Origin: a virus
Direction: 5' to 3' (one strand)
IMG/VR virus record: IMGVR_UViG_3300025849_000189
Span: 1 to 26,026 of that record
DNA length: 26,026 nt
A program made the position numbers and the translations under genes. Below are positions 1 to 10,645 of the stretch, one piece after another. The notes under the pieces were generated by a model. It made no database searches and was not told where the DNA came from. It saw nothing but the letters and a program-made list of their open reading frames with translations. The stretch's first letter is position 1. Each line of letters begins with the position of its first letter.

Positions 1-3000
1 CAGAACTTAATGTTGTTTGTTTTGCAGTTTCAATAACTGTACTCTCGTATGTGTTATACTGTTCCCAGATATTCATACGGAACGAACGTGTATCAGTAGT
101 TTCTGTAGATCCACTAGCGTTAGTTTGTACTAGTACACTGATATTTTCATGTACATCCATTGGTAAAAATTCTTCGTTCCAACCTTCTTTAACTGACTGT
201 TGGAATACATTAGCATCATAAATGTACGCTATATCCCCATCTACTGTTGTAAATGTTATTTCATCCACATGTTCAGGTGCTGTAGTAAATGTTCCACCAG
301 TTAGTATAGTATCTCCAGCCCATGTTCTTTCAAATCCAATATCTTCATATTTCATTGTAATAATACTATTACGGCTTATTTCATCAATTTGACTTTCCAC
401 TGATTCAATATGCGTATTGCGATCTGCTGTGCTATGTAATTTAGTATGGAATGGCTTAATACTGTTAAAGAAATCTTCAACTACATTTACATTATACTTA
501 CCATATTTTTCTTTGCTTGTAAGTAATGGGTGCTCAACATTTAGTTTTACAAACGTAGTTTTAAATGCAAAATCATCTGCTGTATTATCAGAAATTGCTT
601 GATACAAACATTTAAACCATAGTTTGTTATATTTAACTTGATGCCTACCTACAAATATATAAGACCTTAGTCCATCAAATATGTTTCCTAATATACCATC
701 AACTGAATTATCATATCCGTCTGTATCAAAGCCACTAATGTCGTAACCAATTCCAAACTTTTCAGTGTTCCAAAGCTCTTCACTTAATTGTATTGTGCCT
801 TTAACTTTGTGTTCAAGAACCCATTCGTCATTAATACGACTGTAAATTTCAGGTCTATTAATACCATCACTGTGAACAACTGTTGTTATTTTTAATGTAT
901 CACCATTGACATAAGAGAATGGAACACCAAGATCAGGATTTAGCTCGTCTTTACTAGTTGCTGTATACTTTGGAGGAATACTAGTATTGTATTCATATGT
1001 TAAACTATCATTATTGTCATATGTTCTTCTAATGTAGTCAGTGTAATTCCAATAAGGTGATACATCATATGTTATAATACCTTCAACATAAGTTTTGTTC
1101 ATAGCAGTTTCCCATCCATTAACACCATCAGTTAATGGAATATCAGCAAGTAACTTGTTGACAGTTTCAACAAAGTTTTGTCTTGCAACAGGAATTTCTC
1201 TTACTAAACTTTGTCTTGGACGAATTAAATGTCCAAAACGATTGTAAGGGTGTAGGTTTAAGTCTGGCAATGCATGTGGTCGACTAATATCAATATCAGA
1301 TTCTGGTGTACCATCTGGTAAACTATAATCATATACTCTACTCCAATGACTCTGATCTGTGTCAGTGCTTGGTTGGATATTAGTATTACCTTGTACTAAG
1401 TTAATATAAAAGTTATCGCCTTCTTGTACAACGACATCTTTATTATAAACTGCTGAATTATTCCATGTTGTATATGTATATCTTTCAGTATGTCTATTAT
1501 AACCAGTTAAACTATCACGCATTTTAATATGCAACTGCTCTGGAATAATGCTTGTGGGATCATTCTCTGACAACAGTGTCCATTCGCTGAGCGGAAGTGC
1601 ATTACTGTCTATACGTTGATTAACTTGTACTACTGTGTTATTTGTAATGGACAGATCAATATTTGATAGTAATAGTTCGTTTGCTCCTGCGGCTGCAGCC
1701 CAACTAATATCAAATGCACTTGGATTTTCTAGAAGTCTAGCTAATTGATATGTGTTGTAGTTGCGTTGGCTAAGAGTATTTTGCTTTCCTTTAACCCAAA
1801 AGAAGTAACTCTTTTCTGTACGTTTTGTGTTACTGTTATAACTTTTTTCTTCTGTCCAATTATAAACAGTTTCATTATCAATTTCAACACTTAGTGGAGT
1901 TCCAGTTGCTAGAGTACCGTCAATAAAACCGCCTCGCTGAACAAGATCCAGCCACTCTTCAGGAGGAACACTACTACGAGTCCACTCATATACATCAATA
2001 CTAGCACCATCAAATAGTCTGGCCCAGTATGCTTGTTTATAATCAATACTACTTTGTTCATAATCAATATATACGGCAGTATTAATATCCCACCAACGTA
2101 GCCCAACTTGCTCTGATGTCCAAGATTTTGTATTTTCATTAAATCCATTAATTGTATTGTAGTTATAACTTGCAATATCAGCAGTTAGTATAAAGTCTAT
2201 TTCTTTTTCAATAAACCCAGGAATAATACCCTTGGCTGGATCAAATATTTCAAGTTGTGTAATAGTGCTTCTTGTATATGCATCATAAAGTTTTACACTT
2301 TCAATAAGATCGTTACGTGCTTGAACACTACTTTGTCTAACTTTAACCCATCCATTTCCAGTATGTCCAGTATTGTTAGTATAGTTTCCATCCCATTTAT
2401 AAACAGCTGGATTGCCATTTCCATCATTGTCAACAAAAGCATACTTTGGTGTTTGTTGACTATTTTGTCTATAACCATTGAAGTTATATTTGAAAACACC
2501 ATTTACTGTACTGTTAGTATTATTATTAAGTGTAGCATAATCAGCAAATCTAACATTTCTTAGTGGATAGATATTACCAACTGTGCCGGTTTCTTGAATA
2601 TACTCATCAATATAAAATTTAAGTATACTGCTTGATGATACTTCAGTAACACGATGTATTCCATCAATGCTGGGTAATGTATTACTGCCTACAATAAGCA
2701 CATAGTCATTTTCAACAAGGTTATGTGCTTGAATATTGCTACTACTAAGTTTAACTGTAATTTCTGCATCATCTGCATCGTTAATACCAGCGCATGCTTT
2801 GGTAATACTCATACCAAAATCCATTGTTTGATACACTGCATATCCACTACTACTGTCGTCATCACCAACGTTATCCGCAACCCAAATACTAAAAACATGT
2901 GGATCATTGGTCATCTCTTGGAAAATTTGATTACCATCACTTCCAACAAATGCGTTAAAGACGTTGCTTACTGTTGTTTGTGTAGCACTAAGTGTTTGTG

Positions 3001-6000
3001 CAGTTAATCCTAATGTAGTATTAGCAGTACCAGAACCAAGAATTAATGTAGAATTAGTACTGGTTAATTTTAGTCTGTTGTTGCTGTTGCTAGCACCTAT
3101 TCCACTGATTGCTGCATTATTAATAATGTTGATTATTGAATTAAGATCAACAGTGGCTGAAACTTGTGTTACGGTTGTAGGTGCATTGGTAACGCCACTA
3201 CTTAATCCAATTACACTATTTGCTGACCCACTACCAATATAAAGGGTTTCATTATTACTATTGAGTTGTAACACATTATTATTGGCACCGCCTAATTGTG
3301 CAGTGACTCCAGTAATATTTGCATTGTTAATTTGATCTACTACTTGTGCAATAGTTAAGTTTGGACTATTTGACACAATTGTACCACTACTTGTTTCAGT
3401 TGTAGTACCAACTGTACTAAATCCAACTTCAGCGTTAGCAGTACCAACACTAATAGTTAATGTAAACAATGTGTTTGGTGTAGTTGTTGTTTTTACAATA
3501 GCAAGTCTATCATTACTATTGATTGCTGTTGTATTTGTAATACTTGCTAAATTAATTTTATCAATGATTTCTGCTAAAGTGTATGATTTAAATACTGTAG
3601 CAGTGGTCGATAGTACTATTGTACTTGAACTAAATGTAGTTGTTGGGTTAGCTATTAACCAGTTTTTAGTTGCAGTAATATACTGACCGGCTGCTATTGA
3701 ACTTTGCGCACTACTAATATCTCCAGGAGTTATAGTTTCAGTACCTGATGCAACAGCGGCACCATCATATGTTCTATTCAAAGTATTATTAATAATAGTT
3801 ACATCGTTTAGAAGGAGGCTAGTAAGCTCTGCTTCCCAAGCTGGTGTTGTAGCAATTTCATTAACAAGTTTAGTTATGTTTAACCCTGCATTGCTTGCAC
3901 TAAAGTAATCATTTAACCAAGAAACCCATGCTGAACTACTATTACCATTAATATATGCAACTCGTAAGTTGTTAATAGCAGTACATCTACTAGTTGATGT
4001 TGCAGCGATAGTTGATAAGTTTGCAGTCCAACTGTTTGTAAATGCATTTGTAAATGCTGTATTAGCAACTATGTTAGAAGTAATAGTTTCAGTTTCGTCA
4101 AAGTCAACAGTTTGGTTATCAATAATTAACGTCTTAGTTGCACTTCCTTGAATTTGTGGATTTATAATATCACCAACAATAGTAATATTATTATACACTG
4201 TACTTGTAGTTGTACTATTAAATGTAACTGTTCGAGCATCAGCACTAGTTGAACCTAGTATAATTGTTGAGTTATCAGTAACAACGTTAGTGTCGCCGAT
4301 GTTATTTTGCCCTGTAATATTAATGGTACCAAATGTTGTAGTGTCTGTTGTTTGCTGTAGGTTGACTGTGATGCCATCAATAATAACAGTTTGCCCAGTG
4401 TTTGGAATAACTGGAAGTGTAACTGTAGCTGTTGTCTCAATTGGATCGTTTGGTTTTGTTAACCCACTTGTACCGTCAGGGTCAAGCATTTCCCATACTT
4501 TACCATCATATATAACACGGTCTTTGTATTTGTATGCTGTTTTGTTGTCCCACTGTTTGATGTCTTTCCAATCGCCATTAAAGCTATATGCTTCTTTTAC
4601 TTCGTTAGGGAATTGTAAAAAATCATTTTTGTTTAGTACACGGTAATCAGTTTCCGTTAGTAACGGAAGACCTGCTGTAACAAAGTCATTTGCATATAAG
4701 TTTTCTTCTGCTATAGTTGTATAATTAAACGTTTTAGAAGGTCTGGTTGTAAAGTTATTTCCTGGCTCACCTTCAACTAGTAGCGGACTATTAAAGTCTA
4801 CATCAATAACAATATCACTCAAGACATCGTTCAGCTCCGTGGAGCTAAAGCGAACTGGTTGTGGATTTGTTTTTATTAAATCGTTTGTTAGTTGAAATTC
4901 TAGCGTGTTTCTACTACGTGTATCACCATAGTCTGCTGTGCGGATTGCCCACTCTTCGTGTACTGTTGCAGTTGCCATTGTACCAAATAATGAAGTATTA
5001 CGCATAAATGCATTTAAGGCATGTCGTGTACCTCTGTACTTACGGGTGCCTTTTACAAAGTTAAACAATGTATCATCATCTAGTCCAACAATATCATTCC
5101 AGGCTGGCTTATTATATCCAGTATTAAATCTTGCAGTATCAACTTGTTGTTGATTACTTAGTGTATTGCCTGGACCGTAGTATTGATCAATTTCATTAGC
5201 TACTGTGTCAAAGTTAGGCACAACACTATTACCATTTACAATGTAACCTGGTGCAAATAATTTACCATTCCAATTTTTACTACGGCTACCTCTCCATATA
5301 ACTCTTTTATGACGCATACCAAGTGCTGGATTGTAAATTAAGTCATCAAAGTTTGATTCATTATCAACAACCATTACATGTTCTATCTCAACACGATATA
5401 AACGGACACCATATATTTCTGTGCCAGTTGTAGCTTCTATTGTAGTCATAGCGCCATCATTACCAATAACGTCACGAGTAATAATAAGTTTATTGTTTAG
5501 TAGTTGTAGTCCGGCTTTGCCCACTACATTGTATTGACCATCAAACTTGTTATTGATATTGCTAAAATATCCGTTTGATTTTTCATTGATTTCTATTTTA
5601 GTAACACTTGGTATAGCATAATGTATAGCATTTAATTTTGCTGTTTCAGACCAAATAACTGTGCTACTTGCAACACTGTTCCAAGATAAATTCCAGCCTT
5701 TGCTTTCCAAATACAACCCATATCCAATTATAAATTCATATAAATCTTGAATACTGTCAAACACTGTGTTATAATCTAGTGTGCTATTTGTACTGCTATG
5801 GTGTTTGTATTTGCTAACTGTTGTATCACCAGCGGTAACTGTGAGTGCTCCAGCATCTTTATTTGGTTTAAAGTATACGAAGTTTTGCTTAGTAGTATCG
5901 TAACCTGTTACTTTATAACCAGTAGATACTTTTGTTATTTTAACAGCACCAAAAAATAGTTCTTCTTTTGGTTGACTTGTATACAATACTGTGTTAATGT

Positions 6001-9000
6001 TTTCTTCTGGTATATTAACACGGCCTTTGTCTTGGCTACTCTCAAGAATAATTTCTTGGTTACTGTTAATAAATCCACCAGCTTTAATTATTGGATTGGT
6101 AGTGTAATTTTCAAAACGCTTACTAACAGTTGATACTGTAGTGTTGTTATAATGCGCAAAGTTAATCAATGCATTGTTTAGTCCAGCAATATAACGGTTG
6201 GCACCAGCAGCTAGTATTACACTAAATGTTGCAGATCCAGTGTCAGGAAAAACTGATGGTACTGTTTGATAATTGCCACCTGGATCAGTTACTGCAACTG
6301 ATGTAATTACTCCACCACTTACGGTTGATTGTAGTTTTCCACCACTACCAAAGTTACTAAACACACTAAGTTCAGGGGCGCTTGAGTATCCACTACCGCC
6401 GTTTTTAACGTTAACTAGTTCTATAATGTTATCGTTGTATGTTGAATTAGACAACGGCACTAACTTATTATTTCCTAGCATCAGTGTATCTGCATACATG
6501 CGGTGTAATGTGTTAAAACTTCTTGATGTTCTTTCTTTACTACGGAAATATAAATTTGATATTTGCAATGGACGTAATTTAAGTAGCGCATAAAATAATG
6601 CAAGTTTATAATTACTTGTTTGGCGCCATTTGTTTTCAATAGTGCCCCAATCACCAAATACAATCTCAGCCATTGCTTGTGATGATGTTGGTGATGTAAC
6701 AACATTTGCAGTTACTGGATCATTTAACACTCCACCTGTAGTTACAAGTGTGTTTGTTTGCCAATCGTAAGCACTATAACTGTATGTTAAGTTATATTTT
6801 TTTGGACTTAATGCTGGGTCGTTTGAGTGACCAGATTCTAATGCAGCAATCAATGCTGTGCGTTTAGTTGGATCTGACCAACTATAATTTGTATCCCACC
6901 AAGTTGGCTTTTGGGTGTATCCAAACATTTCCCAAGGATGTGTATGTGGACGGTCTGTGTTAAAATAATAATTATACAACCCTCTCCATCCACCGATCTT
7001 TGGACCTACTGCACTATAATTCCAAGTGAACTTGTCACTAACATTATATTCAGCGGCATCATGTACGCTAGTAATGTTGTTTTTAGTTTTCCATTTATTA
7101 AAGCTACTGCGCAATGCATTAGTTAAATCAGTCCAGTTATATCTGTTTGGACGGCTTGCTAATGGCAAATACATATTATGCGATGGTACTGATTTATCAT
7201 CTAAGTTATTAAACACTCGAGACTCAAGCTCAAATAATACAGCATCTTCAATATTAAACCCTGATACATTTCTATTATATAATTCAGTACCCTTACGAGC
7301 AGTTATTGATCCATCATGTCCGTATATTGAAGTTGCGTCTACTTTGACATCGTACTTGCTTAACAATCCTAGCTTAACTGCACTAGGCGGAGCAAAACTA
7401 GGACTTGTTAATGGATACCATCTAATTTTAATTAAGGCTTCACCGTTACTATCAAAAGTTACACTACTAGTAACAGTTAATTGGTTTTGTGTAACTGTGT
7501 AATCTTGACCGTTTAGTAACGATCTCCAACGATGGTTACCAGAACCATCAGCATCACGTACACTTACATGTATGTGGTTAGATGTATCATCATATGTGTT
7601 AATAGTTTGTGGTAATTTAAAAACAGGACTCATTGATGCTGTCCATTGCCCACTAAATTCTTCATACTCTTTATACTTTATCATTTCACTGTTAGCAAAC
7701 AAATCGTTACGATTTTTTCCAACGTTTATGCTAGTCAACGCTTGGTCCACTAGTGAAATAACACTAAATGTACTATCAAGTGTGTTGTGTAATTGCATAC
7801 ACTTCTGTATAAATTGTTGTTTAAAGTTACTATAACTATCCATCGCAAACTTTAAACTATTAAACATATTGCTATCAACAAACATTGATGTTTGATTTAA
7901 CAATTCTGTCGAGTATGGCTGTTGACGGATAGTACCGCCAAATTCATGTATGTGTGGTAAAGTTCTGTAGCTGTTAACTCCAAAGAAACTGCCAGTGAAG
8001 CCAGGGATGCCTTCCATTTGTTGTTTCATATGTGTTATTATATCACCAAAACTAACATCAGTTAATAGTTCATTTTGTGGATTTAATACGTGCGTATCAG
8101 CTGGAAGGTTAGTACCTTGTAAAATATTGTCGTTAGTATGCCAGACAATGTCAAACAGATCATTAATATTAAACCCACTAGGAATAGTTATTTTATTGTT
8201 GGCTAGCGTATATACTGTAAATGGTTTTCCATTTCTAGTAACTGTTAGATTGTTTGGTATTGAATCGCTGTTTACATATATCAATCCACTTACACTGTTA
8301 TCACTAACAAGTCTATACATAATTGCTTCAGTAAGAAAGCTGTTACTTACAGTTAGTGTACGAGTGTTTCCTACAGGTGTACCAAGAGTGACATTAGCTA
8401 ATGCTGTACCGTCAGGTTGTAAAAACTCCAAGTCTGTGATATCAAAGATTGTTGATATATTATATGTTTTAGTTCTATCAATGAACAATGATGGATTCAA
8501 TCCATTTATGCGTTCTGGGTCTGCTGTAGTATTTGTACTGTTCCACTGGAATACTTGTATTTTATCATTACGTTTTGATATCTTAAATGTATCAGGTGCA
8601 TCAATGTTAGTTGTACCAATGTCAATTACAATTGGATCAGTATTAGTTACTACTTTTTGTATATGTTTTTTAACAGGCTGATGGTTTCTAATTGTTACCC
8701 AACCGTTATTAAAAGAACTATCACTAAGTTTTTTATAATAATAGTATCCTTGTATTTCAGAAACATTAGACGCATCACTGTTTGATGGAGTATCTGCTGT
8801 GTTTAATTGAAGATAGTTATATCTCTTACTGCCAAGTTCAATATCAAAACTTAGTCCTGGTGTGTTGCCATAATCTACATATCTTGGACTAAATCCAAGA
8901 GCAGTGTCAACAGTTGTATCACCAGTGCCATAATTAAAAATGTAATCACCGGAAAAATCACTGTTTGGATATGTTGCAGCATTGTTGAGTAATGTGCTGT

Positions 9001-10645
9001 TACTGTCATATAAGTTAAACTTAATACCTTGACTGCGATAACTTTTCTGTTGAGCATACACCCAAGCAGATCCATCCCAATACCATTCGCTTCCACTATA
9101 AATGTTGTTAGGGTATGATTCACCAAATACATTGTTGTATCCAATACGAACGTTTATGCCAGCACCAGTAACTAACGGTGTTGAGCTAGGTCCGTATATC
9201 TGTGTAAGTGCAGTAACAACATTACTTGCATCTACAGAGACTCTGTAGATATTATTATTATAAGGCGCTGTTGCGTTTAGGAATAATATAGTATCATTGT
9301 CTTGTAAATTACGTGCTTGTACTTGTTTCCAATAAACTGCGTTCTCAGAATAACTTGGGTTTTTACTTGTAGTGTGTGTCTTAATACAATTCCAATAAGT
9401 TGATACACCATTGCTTAATAATCGAACACTTGATCCGTATTCATATCCTTGTTCGTTCCAGAACAAGTTAATTGATTGTTCTGCTAAATTCCAATTAGTA
9501 GCAACACCAACTGGAATTTGATTCAGTGGGTCAGCAATATTGTCAATGACATATGTTATACTACCTAAACTACTTTTAGCAAAGTTATATTTCTCAATGC
9601 CAGCTCTAAACGCAATAATTGGTCGAACTCCACGGAAATTTTCTTGTAAATAAGTTTCTGCTGTTAAGTTTGGATATTGATAATCAGTATACTCTGCAAT
9701 AACCTTAACTACTTCTTCATGTATCCAAAGGTTACGTCTACTCCAAATACTTTGATCTGGACTATGTCTTTCTTCTACTACATAATCTCTACTTAACACA
9801 TCATATGATGTAAAGTCATATGATGGATATATAAAATCAGTATCTGATGCATCCCATTGGCTTGGCTCTTCTGCCCCATATACAGTGTCATTAAACCAAA
9901 CACGTTTTCCAAATCCATTTGCACCAGGACCTTCGAACTGCTTTGTTAAACTAATTGCAGTACCAACACCATCAACAATGTAAGTGTGGTCTTTATTGTA
10001 TAGTGAATTACCAGTTGTATTTGCGCCAGTAAATCGTACACGCATACCATTTTGAAACCCAAGTTGTTTTCCATTTGCCAAGGTTGGTGTTTTATAGTAT
10101 GGTAACCCAACAATATCAGAAACAGAAATCGGATCTGCTGCAGTCGCTGGTATATTACATATTGGTAAAAAGTCTACTAACCAAAAATAATGATGGTAGT
10201 TGATAAACATATCATAATCAATTGGTAAGTCTAACGTATAACCTGTTTCGTTAAAAATGCGGCTTGTGTTAGTAGTATCAACTTCATTATATTTTAGCAA
10301 ATCAATTAAATCATCATACGTCATTGCTTCAGTTATATTTTGATCTTGATCTCGAACTACTCCGCCAGGAACAAATTGATAGTTAGTTGCAAAACGGTTG
10401 TCTGATATAAATCTATCATTGCTTATATTTTTGTTTTGTATATCACCTAAGTAATAGTTGACTGCTTCCATACTACCACTTGACATCAACTGTTCAAGTG
10501 TGCTGTTTAAAAATTTCTTATTAACAGGTGTTTGGAAAATTGCAGGAAGTAAATCTACTGTACTCCGAGTACCAACGTATTCGGAACTTTCACCAGGTCT
10601 AGTAGATTGTTTTGCTACAATTGGTTTAGCATGGAACTTGCTCAT
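1..10645 (-). CDS. Giant baseplate-linked virion structural protein (partial, 3' end beyond window)
   Basis: Reading codon by codon from the ATG at 10645-10643, I find one frame open to base 2: 3548 codons and no stop, so the protein is longer than 3548 residues. The start is supported by a 4-base ATGA overlap with the gp6 stop. The N-terminus (about 1-140) is a compact, repeat-free domain with the motifs LLPAIFQTPVNKKFLN and DYDMFINYHHYFWL. Further on are W/Y-rich modules resembling carbohydrate-binding repeats (about 386-446, 2022-2069, 3057-3106), an RPHTHPWEMFGYTQKPTWW segment (about 1230), a GSGY-type beta segment (about 1407-1480), and three flagellin-IN-like repeats (about 2336-2562). 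A VNVVEDFFNSIKPFHTK segment lies near 3460. I see no signal peptide or membrane segment. The position directly after gp6 is that of T4 gene 7 (1032 residues), so I infer a baseplate wedge or tail-fibre-network protein made in large amounts late in infection. The homology to gp7 is not proven. Confidence 0.85.
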   Translation of the reverse strand, partial: MSKFHAKPIVAKQSTRPGESSEYVGTRSTVDLLPAIFQTPVNKKFLNSTLEQLMSSGSMEAVNYYLGDIQNKNISNDRFISDNRFATNYQFVPGGVVRDQDQNITEAMTYDDLIDLLKYNEVDTTNTSRIFNETGYTLDLPIDYDMFINYHHYFWLVDFLPICNIPATAADPISVSDIVGLPYYKTPTLANGKQLGFQNGMRVRFTGANTTGNSLYNKDHTYIVDGVGTAISLTKQFEGPGANGFGKRVWFNDTVYGAEEPSQWDASDTDFIYPSYDFTSYDVLSRDYVVEERHSPDQSIWSRRNLWIHEEVVKVIAEYTDYQYPNLTAETYLQENFRGVRPIIAFRAGIEKYNFAKSSLGSITYVIDNIADPLNQIPVGVATNWNLAEQSINLFWNEQGYEYGSSVRLLSNGVSTYWNCIKTHTTSKNPSYSENAVYWKQVQARNLQDNDTILFLNATAPYNNNIYRVSVDASNVVTALTQIYGPSSTPLVTGAGINVRIGYNNVFGESYPNNIYSGSEWYWDGSAWVYAQQKSYRSQGIKFNLYDSNSTLLNNAATYPNSDFSGDYIFNYGTGDTTVDTALGFSPRYVDYGNTPGLSFDIELGSKRYNYLQLNTADTPSNSDASNVSEIQGYYYYKKLSDSSFNNGWVTIRNHQPVKKHIQKVVTNTDPIVIDIGTTNIDAPDTFKISKRNDKIQVFQWNSTNTTADPERINGLNPSLFIDRTKTYNISTIFDITDLEFLQPDGTALANVTLGTPVGNTRTLTVSNSFLTEAIMYRLVSDNSVSGLIYVNSDSIPNNLTVTRNGKPFTVYTLANNKITIPSGFNINDLFDIVWHTNDNILQGTNLPADTHVLNPQNELLTDVSFGDIITHMKQQMEGIPGFTGSFFGVNSYRTLPHIHEFGGTIRQQPYSTELLNQTSMFVDSNMFNSLKFAMDSYSNFKQQFIQKCMQLHNTLDSTFSVISLVDQALTSINVGKNRNDLFANSEMIKYKEYEEFSGQWTASMSPVFKLPQTINTYDDTSNHIHVSVRDADGSGNHRWRSLLNGQDYTVTQNQLTVTSSVTFDSNGEALIKIRWYPLTSPSFAPPSAVKLGLLSKYDVKVDATSIYGHDGSITARKGTELYNRNVSGFNIEDAVLFELESRVFNNLDDKSVPSHNMYLPLASRPNRYNWTDLTNALRSSFNKWKTKNNITSVHDAAEYNVSDKFTWNYSAVGPKIGGWRGLYNYYFNTDRPHTHPWEMFGYTQKPTWWDTNYSWSDPTKRTALIAALESGHSNDPALSPKKYNLTYSYSAYDWQTNTLVTTGGVLNDPVTANVVTSPTSSQAMAEIVFGDWGTIENKWRQTSNYKLALFYALLKLRPLQISNLYFRSKERTSRSFNTLHRMYADTLMLGNNKLVPLSNSTYNDNIIELVNVKNGGSGYSSAPELSVFSNFGSGGKLQSTVSGGVITSVAVTDPGGNYQTVPSVFPDTGSATFSVILAAGANRYIAGLNNALINFAHYNNTTVSTVSKRFENYTTNPIIKAGGFINSNQEIILESSQDKGRVNIPEENINTVLYTSQPKEELFFGAVKITKVSTGYKVTGYDTTKQNFVYFKPNKDAGALTVTAGDTTVSKYKHHSSTNSTLDYNTVFDSIQDLYEFIIGYGLYLESKGWNLSWNSVASSTVIWSETAKLNAIHYAIPSVTKIEINEKSNGYFSNINNKFDGQYNVVGKAGLQLLNNKLIITRDVIGNDGAMTTIEATTGTEIYGVRLYRVEIEHVMVVDNESNFDDLIYNPALGMRHKRVIWRGSRSKNWNGKLFAPGYIVNGNSVVPNFDTVANEIDQYYGPGNTLSNQQQVDTARFNTGYNKPAWNDIVGLDDDTLFNFVKGTRKYRGTRHALNAFMRNTSLFGTMATATVHEEWAIRTADYGDTRSRNTLEFQLTNDLIKTNPQPVRFSSTELNDVLSDIVIDVDFNSPLLVEGEPGNNFTTRPSKTFNYTTIAEENLYANDFVTAGLPLLTETDYRVLNKNDFLQFPNEVKEAYSFNGDWKDIKQWDNKTAYKYKDRVIYDGKVWEMLDPDGTSGLTKPNDPIETTATVTLPVIPNTGQTVIIDGITVNLQQTTDTTTFGTINITGQNNIGDTNVVTDNSTIILGSTSADARTVTFNSTTTSTVYNNITIVGDIINPQIQGSATKTLIIDNQTVDFDETETITSNIVANTAFTNAFTNSWTANLSTIAATSTSRCTAINNLRVAYINGNSSSAWVSWLNDYFSASNAGLNITKLVNEIATTPAWEAELTSLLLNDVTIINNTLNRTYDGAAVASGTETITPGDISSAQSSIAAGQYITATKNWLIANPTTTFSSSTIVLSTTATVFKSYTLAEIIDKINLASITNTTAINSNDRLAIVKTTTTPNTLFTLTISVGTANAEVGFSTVGTTTETSSGTIVSNSPNLTIAQVVDQINNANITGVTAQLGGANNNVLQLNSNNETLYIGSGSANSVIGLSSGVTNAPTTVTQVSATVDLNSIINIINNAAISGIGASNSNNRLKLTSTNSTLILGSGTANTTLGLTAQTLSATQTTVSNVFNAFVGSDGNQIFQEMTNDPHVFSIWVADNVGDDDSSSGYAVYQTMDFGMSITKACAGINDADDAEITVKLSSSNIQAHNLVENDYVLIVGSNTLPSIDGIHRVTEVSSSSILKFYIDEYIQETGTVGNIYPLRNVRFADYATLNNNTNSTVNGVFKYNFNGYRQNSQQTPKYAFVDNDGNGNPAVYKWDGNYTNNTGHTGNGWVKVRQSSVQARNDLIESVKLYDAYTRSTITQLEIFDPAKGIIPGFIEKEIDFILTADIASYNYNTINGFNENTKSWTSEQVGLRWWDINTAVYIDYEQSSIDYKQAYWARLFDGASIDVYEWTRSSVPPEEWLDLVQRGGFIDGTLATGTPLSVEIDNETVYNWTEEKSYNSNTKRTEKSYFFWVKGKQNTLSQRNYNTYQLARLLENPSAFDISWAAAAGANELLLSNIDLSITNNTVVQVNQRIDSNALPLSEWTLLSENDPTSIIPEQLHIKMRDSLTGYNRHTERYTYTTWNNSAVYNKDVVVQEGDNFYINLVQGNTNIQPSTDTDQSHWSRVYDYSLPDGTPESDIDISRPHALPDLNLHPYNRFGHLIRPRQSLVREIPVARQNFVETVNKLLADIPLTDGVNGWETAMNKTYVEGIITYDVSPYWNYTDYIRRTYDNNDSLTYEYNTSIPPKYTATSKDELNPDLGVPFSYVNGDTLKITTVVHSDGINRPEIYSRINDEWVLEHKVKGTIQLSEELWNTEKFGIGYDISGFDTDGYDNSVDGILGNIFDGLRSYIFVGRHQVKYNKLWFKCLYQAISDNTADDFAFKTTFVKLNVEHPLLTSKEKYGKYNVNVVEDFFNSIKPFHTKLHSTADRNTHIESVESQIDEISRNSIITMKYEDIGFERTWAGDTILTGGTFTTAPEHVDEITFTTVDGDIAYIYDANVFQQSVKEGWNEEFLPMDVHENISVLVQTNASGSTETTDTRSFRMNIWEQYNTYESTVIETAKQTTLSS
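2960..3640 (-). repeat. Three tandem flagellin-IN-like repeats inside the giant protein
   Basis: At about residues 2336-2562 of the giant protein, a unit of about 65-78 residues recurs three times. Each unit has a hydrophobic helix (TLAEIIDKINLASIT, TIAQVVDQINNANIT, DLNSIINIINNAAIS), then a short strand after N or NN (DRLAIV, NVLQLN, NRLKLT), then a glycine turn (SVGTANAEVGF, GSGSANSVIGL, GSGTANTTLGL). This is the general pattern of the flagellin hook IN motif found in FliD, FlgK and many phage tail proteins. The copies are diverged at DNA level, so this is an old duplication and not an assembly artefact. The assignment to that family is from pattern only. Confidence 0.7.

Noticed and set aside
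2960-4430. Simple-sequence or CRISPR-like repeats from the recurring ACT/GTT/ATT-type triplets
   Set aside because: The likeness comes from a protein very rich in T, N, S and I. There are no equal-length DNA repeats with spacers.
7995-8681. 228-codon open frame on the plus strand, and many shorter ones in 1-10600
   Set aside because: They lie antisense to the continuous minus-strand giant frame. Their products are rich in L, V, S and C without domains, as expected for the reverse strand of this codon use.
1-10645. Possible non-coding or broken region, because no long closed frame covers it
   Set aside because: Translation from the ATG at 10645 is unbroken and stays in phase to base 2; it simply lacks its stop inside the window.
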